NCBI GenBank assembly: GCA_965277775.1
Contig: OZ255843.1
Location: 1,798,001 to 1,862,000, forward strand
DNA from: G965195345 sp965277775
GTDB lineage: Bacteria > Pseudomonadota > Gammaproteobacteria > CAKMZV01
Reading direction: 5' to 3'
DNA length: 64,000 nucleotides
The stretch's first letter is position 1. Every line of letters starts with the position of its first letter. The translations under genes and the position numbers were made by a program. Shown piece by piece: positions 1 through 7,658 of this stretch. A model generated the notes under the pieces. That model did no database searches and was not told the DNA's origin. It saw only the letters and a program-made list of their open reading frames with translations.

Positions 1-443
1 GACTTTGTTTTGAGGATCAGCCCAGTATGAATGCCAATGTGGCCATCGGGGCCTGCAAATGCATTGATGGCATTATTGTAGATTAGAAAAAACCTAAATT
101 GACGCTCATTGTGTTGACTAACATTGGTAATTTGTGAACCCAGATCACTGATGTATTGATTAATAATGGGATCATCAAGGATGTGTAAAACGGAAAATAT
201 TTGTCGTAAAAATGTAAATCCGGCAATCTTTTCATCGCGTCGGCTGAACGAGACACGTTCGGGATTTCCAAGATTTGGTAGGGTGTTTGAATTGAGCGCA
301 GGGGGGCTTGTACTTTGGTTTGCTTCAAAGTGCTCGTGCTCAATGCCATAAGACTGGATTTGAGCGGTCATCACAGGCGGATGGCTTATTAATAGGAGTG
401 TCAATAAGATCCAAAGACGCCAACGGGCTCCTATCCTTGCCAT
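1..443 (-). CDS. bepA: BepA/YfgC-like periplasmic M48 metalloprotease, N-terminal part (cut by window edge)
   Basis: About 147 codons are visible. The N-terminus has a typical signal peptide: basic residues, a leucine/isoleucine-rich core, then a TAQ cleavage region. Next comes a segment of the form DDPIINQYISDLG followed by INAFAGPDGHIGIHTGLI, which matches the start of the M48 domain of BepA/YfgC outer-membrane chaperone-proteases (family pattern INAFALPGG.IGV.TGL). The HEXXH zinc site would lie just beyond the edge. The family acts in the periplasm on misassembled beta-barrel proteins such as LptD. The start codon lies inside the last codons of the rhodanese gene (13-nt overlap), so the two are probably translated from one mRNA. 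The family call is good; the exact orthologue is uncertain without the TPR half. Confidence 0.8.
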   Translation of the reverse strand, partial: MARIGARWRLWILLTLLLISHPPVMTAQIQSYGIEHEHFEANQSTSPPALNSNTLPNLGNPERVSFSRRDEKIAGFTFLRQIFSVLHILDDPIINQYISDLGSQITNVSQHNERQFRFFLIYNNAINAFAGPDGHIGIHTGLILKTK

Positions 444-721
444 TCTAAATAACTGCCCATGTCGTATAAACGCGTATATCCCAATGCTTTTAAAATGTTC
501 AGCGCGTCATTTGAACGCACACCCGAGCGACAAAAAAGAATGACAGGTCTGGTTTTGTCTTGATCCAGATGCTGATCATGATCATCGGGTAGAACTTGCA
601 AAGGCATGTTGATTGAGCCTGCAATGCCCAATTCTTTAAATTCTTCAGGAGTTCGGACATCAACAAATTGGGCTTGCTCCTCATCGATGAGTTTTTTTGC
701 TTCTTGATAGTTAATTTTCAT
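431..721 (-). CDS. Single-domain rhodanese-like sulfurtransferase
   Basis: A 96-residue protein that is one rhodanese domain with no signal peptide, so probably cytoplasmic. The pattern VDVRTPEEF near residue 20 and the active-site loop CRSGVRS (persulfide-forming Cys followed by Arg at +5) are intact. Such proteins move sulfane sulfur from thiosulfate or protein persulfides to acceptors; the true substrate cannot be read from sequence. AAGGAAAC precedes the ATG. Its 3' end overlaps the BepA-like gene, and pgpA and argG lie upstream on the same strand. Confidence 0.9.
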   Translation of the reverse strand: MKINYQEAKKLIDEEQAQFVDVRTPEEFKELGIAGSINMPLQVLPDDHDQHLDQDKTRPVILFCRSGVRSNDALNILKALGYTRLYDMGSYLEWQG

Positions 722-750
722 AGGTTTCCTTGCAATTATGTTATGGATGA

Positions 751-1236
751 TTATAAGGTGTCATTGGCTAAAACCAAAATCGCCAACGCTAAAATTATGG
801 CAGAAATGACACCAGATAGTACGTCATCCATCATGATGTCCCAACCTGGCGGGAGCTGAGTTTCAGATTTCTTGATGATTGAAGGCTTGCTAATGTCGAA
901 TACTCTGAATAATATAAAAGCCATGGCTGGACCGAGGATACCCGTGCTCATTTGAAAGGGCAGTAATGCCACCCATAAACCAATAAATTCATCCCAGACT
1001 ATGGCTGATGGGTCGGACGTTTGCCAATCTCTGGCGGTGGCTTTGCAAAGATAGACGCCCAAAAATAAACCCACGATACAAATGCTGCCCATAACCCAAA
1101 CTGAGAGGTCGCGTAGCACCAACCACCATATAAGCAAAGCGGCGATGCTGCCAACCGTTCCTGGTGCAATCGGCGAAAGTCCACTACCAAATCCACAGGC
1201 TATCCAGTGATACCAGCGGCTGGGTCGGCATTGCAT
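751..1236 (-). CDS. pgpA: Phosphatidylglycerophosphatase A
   Basis: A 161-residue integral membrane protein that dephosphorylates phosphatidylglycerol phosphate to phosphatidylglycerol in the inner membrane. The family signatures are visible: GFGSGLSPIAPGTVGS near the N-terminus, WDEFIGLWVAL in the middle and MMDDVLSGV near the C-terminus, separated by hydrophobic helices. Length is normal. It starts one base after the argG stop codon, so it is almost certainly co-transcribed with argG. pgpA often sits behind nusB-thiL in other gammaproteobacteria, so this placement is different. Confidence 0.93.
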   Translation of the reverse strand: MQCRPSRWYHWIACGFGSGLSPIAPGTVGSIAALLIWWLVLRDLSVWVMGSICIVGLFLGVYLCKATARDWQTSDPSAIVWDEFIGLWVALLPFQMSTGILGPAMAFILFRVFDISKPSIIKKSETQLPPGWDIMMDDVLSGVISAIILALAILVLANDTL

Positions 1237-1237
1237 G

Positions 1238-2446
1238 TTAGGATTGATTTTTAATATTTTTCAAACGCAGGGCATTCAGTTTTATAAAACCTTCAGCATC
1301 CTGTTGATTATAGGCGCCACCGTCGTCTTCAAAAGTGGCGATATTCTCATCAAAGAGAGAGTGCTTTGAGCGTCTGCCCAATACGGTCACATTGCCTTTG
1401 TAAAGAAACAGCTTGACGTCTCCAGCTACTTTTTGTTGGGTATCATCGATTAAGGCTTGGAGCGCTTGACGTTCTGGGCTGAACCAAAATCCGTTATAAA
1501 TAAGCTCTGCATACTTTGGCATGATGCTGTCTTTGATGTGTCCAGCTTCACGGTCGAGCGTAATCGATTCCATCGCGCGATGCGCTCGTAATAAAACGGT
1601 GCCCGCGGGCGTTTCGTAGCAACCACGTGATTTCATGCCAACAAATCGATTTTCAACAATGTCTGTTCGTCCAATGCCATTTCTGCCAGCAATTTTATTT
1701 AATTCAAGCATCAAAGTTGCGGGGGATAAAGCTTGCCCGTTTAAGGCACAAGGGTCGCCCTGTTCAAAAGAAATGGTTAATGTTTCTCCAGTTTGTGGTG
1801 CATCGGTGGGTGCGGTCGTCCACAACCACATAGCCTCTTCAGGTTCTGTCCATGGGTCTTCTAAGACGCCTCCTTCATAAGATATGTGCAGGAGATTGGC
1901 ATCCATTGAGTAGGGTGATTTTTGTTGCGGCTTGGTTTCAATCTTGATGTCCCACTTGGCCGCATATTCCAATAATTTTTCACGAGAGTTGAGGTCCCAT
2001 TCTCTCCACGGCGCAATGATGTGGATGTTGGGCATCAAGGCATAGGCACTCAATTCAAATCGAACTTGATCATTGCCCTTGCCAGTTGCCCCATGTGCAA
2101 TGGCATCTGCGCCCACCTCTTGCGCAATTTCAATCAATCTTTTGGCTATCAATGGACGAGCAATGGAAGTGCCTAATAAATATTCACCTTCGTACAGGGC
2201 ATTGCATCGAAACATAGGGAATATATAGTCTTTGGCAAACTCCTCACATAAGTTTTCAATGTAAATTTGCTCTATACCCAAGGCTTGAGCCTTTAATCGT
2301 GCTGGTTCAATTTCCTCGCCTTGACCTATATCGGCGGTGAAAGTGACCACTTCGGCGTCGTAGGTTTGTTGAAGCCATTTGGCAATCACTGAAGTATCGA
2401 GTCCACCAGAGTAGGCGAGAACAATTTTTTTTATTGAAGCATTCAT
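1238..2446 (-). CDS. argG: Argininosuccinate synthase
   Basis: A 402-residue enzyme joining citrulline and aspartate with ATP hydrolysis to AMP, the penultimate step of arginine synthesis. The N-terminal ATP pyrophosphatase loop AYSGGLDTS is present at about residue 10, followed by the conserved GKGNDQVRFEL segment. An in-frame ATG 60 bp further upstream exists, but the family begins a few residues before the SGGLDTS loop, so the ATG at 2446 is preferred. The Shine-Dalgarno sequence is weak. The other arginine genes of the window (argD-argF, argC) are scattered elsewhere. Confidence 0.95.
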   Translation of the reverse strand: MNASIKKIVLAYSGGLDTSVIAKWLQQTYDAEVVTFTADIGQGEEIEPARLKAQALGIEQIYIENLCEEFAKDYIFPMFRCNALYEGEYLLGTSIARPLIAKRLIEIAQEVGADAIAHGATGKGNDQVRFELSAYALMPNIHIIAPWREWDLNSREKLLEYAAKWDIKIETKPQQKSPYSMDANLLHISYEGGVLEDPWTEPEEAMWLWTTAPTDAPQTGETLTISFEQGDPCALNGQALSPATLMLELNKIAGRNGIGRTDIVENRFVGMKSRGCYETPAGTVLLRAHRAMESITLDREAGHIKDSIMPKYAELIYNGFWFSPERQALQALIDDTQQKVAGDVKLFLYKGNVTVLGRRSKHSLFDENIATFEDDGGAYNQQDAEGFIKLNALRLKNIKNQS

Positions 2447-2523
2447 AGTATGAGGCGGGTTAAAAAGGGTTAAACTGCATTGGAAGCGCTTGCATTGAAA
2501 CGCCAATGATCAAATATATACAT

Positions 2524-2540
2524 CTTTAAGCGACTTAAAG
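2524..2540. repeat. Short perfect inverted repeat upstream of argG
   Basis: CTTTAAG, a 3-nt centre, then CTTAAAG: a perfect 7-bp inverted repeat 78 bp before the argG start, in the gap between zapA and argG. It could be a protein-binding site or a weak hairpin. It does not match the ArgR box consensus, so no regulator is assigned. Confidence 0.4.
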
Positions 2541-2623
2541 AATTTGTAAATTGTAACGTAAATTATTGTTTTTGGTAATGAGGGCGTGGGCAAACAACTC
2601 AAAATTTCAGGTGCTGATTGTGC

Positions 2624-3025
2624 TTATTTATCCGCATTAATTTGGTATTCAGGCAAATCGGTTGGCTCGGTTTCTGACAGTGGCATAGATTCAGCCACTG
2701 AGGCGTTGTTAGAATCGTCAGGATTCTGATCACTGGTTTCTGTGTGATTCAAATTAAGACTTAATAATTCTTTTTTTAATGCTTGAAGTTCCTGCAGCGT
2801 GGCGCGGATTTCATTCTGTATTTTCAAAGAATCAAAAGCCAACAATAGTCCAGCCATGATGGCTTGTTTCTCATAAGGGGTGTTTTTACTGGAAAGTTTG
2901 TCGAGCTGATCTTGCAACTTCTCGGAGGCCATCTCAAGCAGCATTTGATTTTCACGTGGGCATCGTATTTTATAAGATTGCCCTAAGAAAATAAATTCTA
3001 AATTTTCAATGGATGGCTGTGTCAT
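2624..3025 (-). CDS. zapA: Cell division protein ZapA
   Basis: A 133-residue protein. Residues 1-95 fit ZapA: an N-terminal beta-rich part with IFLGQSYKIRCP, the pattern EKQAIMAGLLLAFDSLK, then a long helix predicted to form a coiled coil. ZapA binds and bundles FtsZ filaments at the division ring. The last 35-40 residues form an acidic, Ser/Thr/Asn-rich tail that ordinary ZapA proteins (about 100-110 aa) lack. The 6S RNA gene commonly found after zapA in gammaproteobacteria was not recognised in the short gap before argG. Confidence 0.85.
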   Translation of the reverse strand: MTQPSIENLEFIFLGQSYKIRCPRENQMLLEMASEKLQDQLDKLSSKNTPYEKQAIMAGLLLAFDSLKIQNEIRATLQELQALKKELLSLNLNHTETSDQNPDDSNNASVAESMPLSETEPTDLPEYQINADK

Positions 3026-3062
3026 TTGTTCACTATAGCGAGAAGGATTGTTTTTTGTTGCT

Positions 3063-3090
3063 ATTATAGATGCATCCTTGAATAACTCAA
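3063..3090 (-). promoter_or_regulatory. Probable sigma70 promoter of zapA
   Basis: On the minus strand TTGAGT (3090-3085) is followed after 16 bp by a perfect TATAAT (3068-3063), about 38 bp before the zapA start. The -35 lies in a small inverted repeat CTTGA-N5-TCAAG. Confidence 0.6.
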
Positions 3091-3157
3091 GTGAATTTTT
3101 ATAAAAGCGTACAAAGTATTGATTTAATTATATATAAATCTTCCTCGTCTCTGGGGT

Positions 3158-3385
3158 TTATTTTTCAATAATAAACAGCCAAGCATCAGATTGCTCAATT
3201 ACTTCAATCAGTTCGAAAGCATTTTGAGCACAAAAAACAGGAATGTCATGGACAGATGAGCGATCTGTGCTGATCAGTTTTAAGCGCTCTCCCTTGTTGA
3301 GTTTTAGCATAGCTTGTTTCGCTCTCAGTGTCGGCATGGGACACATCAACCCTGAAGCATCAACGGTCAGAACAATAGGGGTCAT
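3158..3385 (-). CDS. tusA: TusA-family sulfur carrier protein
   Basis: A 75-residue protein of the TusA/SirA-like fold. The hallmark DASGLMCPMPTLRAKQAM near the N-terminus contains the CPMP motif whose Cys carries the persulfide. Members relay sulfur for tRNA thiouridine formation or in sulfur oxidation; which role applies here is not decidable. The start is 7 nt after the icd stop codon, so it is very likely read from the icd transcript. Confidence 0.88.
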   Translation of the reverse strand: MTPIVLTVDASGLMCPMPTLRAKQAMLKLNKGERLKLISTDRSSVHDIPVFCAQNAFELIEVIEQSDAWLFIIEK

Positions 3386-3392
3386 GCAGGAC

Positions 3393-4646
3393 TCATAAAT
3401 TATTGATCATGGCTTGACCAAATGACGATGTACTGACTTCGGTTGAATCGGGCATTAAACGCGCCAAATCATAAGTTACTTTTTGCTCTAATATGGTTTT
3501 GGACATTGCGTCAATGATTAAATCGGCCGCTTCTGCCCAATTCAGATGACGTAGCATCATTTCGGCAGAGAGAATCAGTGACCCTGGATTGACCTTGTCT
3601 TGACCTGCATATTTGGGTGCCGTACCATGTGTGGCTTCAAATACAGCGATTTTACTCGAGAGGTTTGCCCCAGGCGCGATGCCAATGCCACCAACCTGCG
3701 CCGCGAGTGCGTCAGAAATGTAGTCGCCATTCAAGTTTAAGGTGGCAATAACGGCATATTCTGTTGGCCTTAATAAGATTTGTTGCAAAAATGCATCGGC
3801 AATAACGTCTTTGATGATGATGTCGTTGCCAGTATTTGGGTTTTTGAACGTCATCCAAGGCCCACCATCGAGTAAGGTGGCCCCAAATTCTTGCTCAGCT
3901 ACTTGGTACGACCATTCTCTAAATGCCCCTTCGGTATATTTCATGATGTTGCCTTTATGCACAATGGTGACCGAAGGTTGGTCTTGATCAATGGCGTATT
4001 GAATGGCTTTAGAGGCAAAACGTTTTGTGCCTTGTTCGGAAACGGGTTTAATGCCAATGCCTGAAGTTTCGGGGAATCTTAATTTTTTGACATTCAGTTC
4101 TTCTCTCATAAATGCAATGATTTTTCGTGCTTCTTCGGAGTTTGCGGCCCATTCAATGCCTGCATAAATATCTTCGGAATTTTCACGAAAAATGGTCATG
4201 TTGGTTTGCTCAGGATGGCGCAGCGGTGAAGGGATGCCTTCAAAATATCGAACGGGTCTGATGCAAATAAACAAATCTAATTTCTGTCTCAATGTGACAT
4301 TCAAAGATCGAAATCCGCCACCCACCGGTGTGGTTAAGGGGCCTTTTATGGTGACGACAAATTCTTTTATGGCGTCTAAGGTCTCATCGGGCAACCAAGT
4401 ATCTGGATCATAGGTTTTGGTTGATTTTTCGCCAGCAAATATTTCCATCCAATGGATTTTGCGTTGCCCACCATAAGCTTTGTTTACGGCAGCGTCGATC
4501 ACATCAATCATGACTGGTGTAATATCAACCCCTATGCCATCACCTTCGATGTATGGAATGATGGGGTTGTTAGGGACATTGATGCTGTGGTCAGCATTAA
4601 GGGTGATTTTTTTACCCTGAGGTGGTACTTGAATTTTTTGATACAT
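3393..4646 (-). CDS. icd: NADP-dependent isocitrate dehydrogenase
   Basis: A 417-residue homodimeric TCA-cycle enzyme converting isocitrate to 2-oxoglutarate and CO2. It closely follows the E. coli type: the VGGGFRSLNVTLRQ loop holds the substrate-binding Ser (residue 114, the site phosphorylated by AceK in E. coli), and HGTAPKYAGQDKVNPGS carries the Lys-Tyr pair that selects NADP over NAD. Length is that of the family. tusA follows at once on the same strand; gspF lies 322 bp upstream. The 2-oxoglutarate product feeds the gltBD enzyme found further along. Confidence 0.97.
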   Translation of the reverse strand: MYQKIQVPPQGKKITLNADHSINVPNNPIIPYIEGDGIGVDITPVMIDVIDAAVNKAYGGQRKIHWMEIFAGEKSTKTYDPDTWLPDETLDAIKEFVVTIKGPLTTPVGGGFRSLNVTLRQKLDLFICIRPVRYFEGIPSPLRHPEQTNMTIFRENSEDIYAGIEWAANSEEARKIIAFMREELNVKKLRFPETSGIGIKPVSEQGTKRFASKAIQYAIDQDQPSVTIVHKGNIMKYTEGAFREWSYQVAEQEFGATLLDGGPWMTFKNPNTGNDIIIKDVIADAFLQQILLRPTEYAVIATLNLNGDYISDALAAQVGGIGIAPGANLSSKIAVFEATHGTAPKYAGQDKVNPGSLILSAEMMLRHLNWAEAADLIIDAMSKTILEQKVTYDLARLMPDSTEVSTSSFGQAMINNL

Positions 4647-4722
4647 ACTGGCCTTTTCTAAATTATAAAATGCTTATGATACGTGTCTTTGGCTGTCATC
4701 TATGTAGATGTGTGATCGTGCG

Positions 4723-4751
4723 ATTATAAGCCGATTGAGCGATGATTCTAA
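4723..4751 (-). promoter_or_regulatory. Candidate icd promoter in the 322-bp gspF-icd gap
   Basis: In the gap 4647-4968, TTAGAA (4751-4746) and TATAAT (4728-4723) face icd with a 17-bp spacer, giving a leader of about 70 nt. A second TATAAT lies further upstream (4785-4780) without a convincing -35. An inverted repeat CATCTA-TG-TAGATG lies in the leader (about 4698-4711). Nothing else coding was found in this gap. Confidence 0.45.
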
Positions 4752-4968
4752 TCGGTTTATTGGGATTTCAATGCGCCTTATTATAGTCTAAATGGTTGAA
4801 ACTAGATGAACTAACAAGCACTAATCACTCTGAGCATTTAGGGTAAATAAGCAAGAAATTACCGTGTTTTACGGTCAAATCGACCCGTGCCAATACTCAG
4901 TTTTTATGGATGACAAAGATGGGCAGATTGACAATAGACAATCAGCTTCAGTGAATTACGTAATCGAA

Positions 4969-6171
4969 TTAAGTAATAGAGTTTAATTCAAATATTGGAA
5001 GCAAAATGGATAACACAATGAGTAGGACAAAGCCCCCCATTATCAAAACGATGATGGGCGCAATGATACTTAACAAGCTAGAGGTGAAATCTTCTAATTC
5101 ATGCTCTTGAGCGACGGCGGCACGTTCTAACATGTCTGCTAAATTGCCACTGGCTTCACCACTGGCTAACATATAAAGTGTCATAGGCGGGAGGGCTTTA
5201 TGTTTTTCCAAGGCCCGAAAAATACTTGAACCTTCACGAATTTCCTCAGTCGATTTGAGGATGGCTTCTTGCATGGGCAAACACGAAATGATTTGTGCGG
5301 TTGAGCGGAGGGCGTCTAATACAGTCACCCCAGATGATTGCATCAAACTGAAATTGCGGGCGAATTGGGCATTATTATTGGCGATAAAAACCTTGCCAAC
5401 CAAAGGCGTTTTCATCAGAAAACGATGCCAAGATCGTTTAAAAGAAATTTTTCTTAGGGCGAGATTAAAGACTAAGAGCATCCCCAACAGAACCAATGCC
5501 ATGGTGAATCCATGGTCTTGTAAAAAAGTGCTGACAATAATCATGCCTTTGGTTAGCTGAGGCAGTTCTCTTTGGGTGCTGACAAAAGCATCAACCACCT
5601 CTGGTACCACAAAAGTCAATAGAGCAATGATGACGCTGAGGGCAACTATGAGTAGGACTGCAGGATAGATCATAGCACTGGTGATGCTTCGATTGAACTT
5701 TTCTCTGCGCTCAACATCATTGGCCAATTTTTCCAAAACGGTTGTCAACTCACCACTGGTTTCACCGGCTGCAATAGTGGCGGTGTATTCTTTTTCAAAA
5801 ACCCCTTGTTCTTGCAGTGCTTGACTGAGGGACATGCCTTCTACAACTCTGGACCGTGTGGTTGATAAAAATCGTCGTATGTTGCTGTTATTATGCTCAG
5901 CAATGGTTCTCAAGGCTTCTTCAACAGGCAGTGCAGCTCGAATGAGGTTGGCTAGTTGGCGGGTGATGGCGACCTTTTCACGAGTGCTCAGTTTGGCGGC
6001 AAAGGGCGAGAAAGAACCCTTGCCTTCTTTTTTTTTAATCTGTTTTAAAACGTTTGGGAGGAGTTTTTTATCTCGGAGTAGCTGTCGCGCATGGCGTTCA
6101 GAATCCGCTTCAATGATGCCTTTTTTGCCGCCACCTTTAAGGTCAATGGCTTGGTATTCAAAAACGGGCAT
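4969..6171 (-). CDS. gspF: Type II secretion inner-membrane platform protein GspF
   Basis: A 400-residue protein with two repeated GspF/PilC domains. The N-terminal MPVFEYQAIDLKGGGKKGIIEADS is typical, followed by the first domain (STREKVAITRQLANLI), a membrane helix near residue 170, the second domain (FARNFSLMQSSGV) and a C-terminal hydrophobic helix. It is the platform contacting the GspE ATPase. The ATG overlaps the gspE stop by one base. It is the last gene of this secretion block: no gspG pseudopilin gene follows. Confidence 0.95.
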   Translation of the reverse strand: MPVFEYQAIDLKGGGKKGIIEADSERHARQLLRDKKLLPNVLKQIKKKEGKGSFSPFAAKLSTREKVAITRQLANLIRAALPVEEALRTIAEHNNSNIRRFLSTTRSRVVEGMSLSQALQEQGVFEKEYTATIAAGETSGELTTVLEKLANDVERREKFNRSITSAMIYPAVLLIVALSVIIALLTFVVPEVVDAFVSTQRELPQLTKGMIIVSTFLQDHGFTMALVLLGMLLVFNLALRKISFKRSWHRFLMKTPLVGKVFIANNNAQFARNFSLMQSSGVTVLDALRSTAQIISCLPMQEAILKSTEEIREGSSIFRALEKHKALPPMTLYMLASGEASGNLADMLERAAVAQEHELEDFTSSLLSIIAPIIVLIMGGFVLLIVLSILLPIFELNSIT

Positions 6172-7658
6172 CAGCGCTCACCTAAGTTTTGAATGACGCG
6201 TAAGACTTCTTCAACAGAAGTTGCGCCTTCTTTGATTAAGCGAATACCTTCCTCACGCAAGCTGGGGTATTTTTTCCGCACATGCTCTAAGATGACTTCC
6301 TCTGAGGCCTCTTCATGGATCATTTTGCGAACCACATCATCTATGGGTAATAATTCGTAAATGCCAGTTCGACCTTGATAGCCAGTGAAGTTACATGAGC
6401 TGCACCCTTTCGCGTGTGGTCGGTAAAATATTTCGCCTTCTGCGAGCGGTGGGCACTGAAGGGCGTCGAGTTCTCTTGAGGTCGGCTTATAGCCCTCACG
6501 ACACTTGTGACAAAGTCGGCGGGTCAGTCTTTGCGAAATGACAACGAGCAGACTGGAAGAGAGTAGGAACGATTCGACCGACATATCTCTCAAACGTGTG
6601 ATTGCACCAACGGCAGTATTGGTATGCAATGTGGATAATACCAAATGCCCTGTTAGAGAAGCTTGAACCGCAATTTGAGCGGTTTCAGTGTCTCGGATTT
6701 CTCCAATCATCACAATATCAGGGTCTTGTCTCAGAATGGCCCGTAAACCGCGGGCAAACGTCATGTCTATTTTGGTATTGGTTTGTGTTTGGTTGATCCC
6801 ATCAATATGGTATTCAATCGGATCTTCAACGGTCATGATGTTACGTTGATGATTATTGAGGCGAATCAAGGAGGCATATAATGAGGTGGTTTTACCTGAA
6901 CCCGTTGGACCGGTTACTAAGATGATGCCATAGGGATTGCGAATTAATTCGTCAATTTGCTCTAAGTAATGTGCAGGCATGCCCAAGTGTTCAAGCTCTA
7001 AACTCCCCGCTTTTTTATCGAGCAGCCGCATAACAACACGCTCACCGGTTGCAGAAGGTAGGGTTGAAATTCTCAAGTCAACCGAACGGCCACCCAATTT
7101 CAGCGAAATTCGACCATCTTGGGGCATGCGTTTTTCAGCAATATCTAATTTCGCCATGACTTTAATTCTTGAAATCAGCTGGGGGGCTAATTTTCGATTG
7201 GGTTCCATCACCTCGCTCATGACGCCATCAATGCGAAATCGAATGCGCGTACGCTGTTCGTAAGATTCAACGTGAATGTCTGAGGCATTCTTTTTAATCG
7301 CCTCAGTGAATAGGGCGTTCAGTAATTTTATGATAGGGGCATCATCGTCACTTTCTAATAAATCTTCTGGCTCATCCATTTGTTCAATCAAAGTACTAAA
7401 ATCTTCTGAGCCGTCCAAAGAATTACCTAATGAACCCAGTTCTTGCGAGCCTTGAGAAAAATGGTGTTGCATGGTTCTTTCAAATTCAGCGCCATCGACT
7501 TTGGTAATCTTGAAGTCTTTGTCGCTTAAAGTGCGCTGAATTTCCATAAAAACAGGCAAAGACAAATCACCCGAATACTGTAATTCGTAATGACCCTCAT
7601 CATTGAGAACAATGACTTTATGGCGATTGGCAAAAGAAAAAGTTAACACAGACGTCAA
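6171..7658 (-). CDS. gspE: Type II secretion ATPase GspE
   Basis: A 495-residue secretion ATPase driving pseudopilus assembly. Visible are Walker A GPTGSGKTT, the Asp box DPDIVMIGEIRD, the His box TGHLVLSTLHTN and two CxxC pairs (CHKC and CSSC) forming the zinc-binding subdomain. The N-terminal domain that would contact GspL is present. The start is unusual: the first in-frame start is a TTG directly after the gspD stop, and a GTG lies three codons later; neither has a good ribosome-binding site, suggesting translational coupling with gspD. Confidence 0.96.
   Translation of the reverse strand: MTSVLTFSFANRHKVIVLNDEGHYELQYSGDLSLPVFMEIQRTLSDKDFKITKVDGAEFERTMQHHFSQGSQELGSLGNSLDGSEDFSTLIEQMDEPEDLLESDDDAPIIKLLNALFTEAIKKNASDIHVESYEQRTRIRFRIDGVMSEVMEPNRKLAPQLISRIKVMAKLDIAEKRMPQDGRISLKLGGRSVDLRISTLPSATGERVVMRLLDKKAGSLELEHLGMPAHYLEQIDELIRNPYGIILVTGPTGSGKTTSLYASLIRLNNHQRNIMTVEDPIEYHIDGINQTQTNTKIDMTFARGLRAILRQDPDIVMIGEIRDTETAQIAVQASLTGHLVLSTLHTNTAVGAITRLRDMSVESFLLSSSLLVVISQRLTRRLCHKCREGYKPTSRELDALQCPPLAEGEIFYRPHAKGCSSCNFTGYQGRTGIYELLPIDDVVRKMIHEEASEEVILEHVRKKYPSLREEGIRLIKEGATSVEEVLRVIQNLGER

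Noticed and set aside
2507..2623. A 6S RNA (ssrS) gene after zapA, as found in many gammaproteobacteria
   Set aside because: The gap is too short for the roughly 180-nt RNA together with an argG leader, and no long closing stem was recognised.
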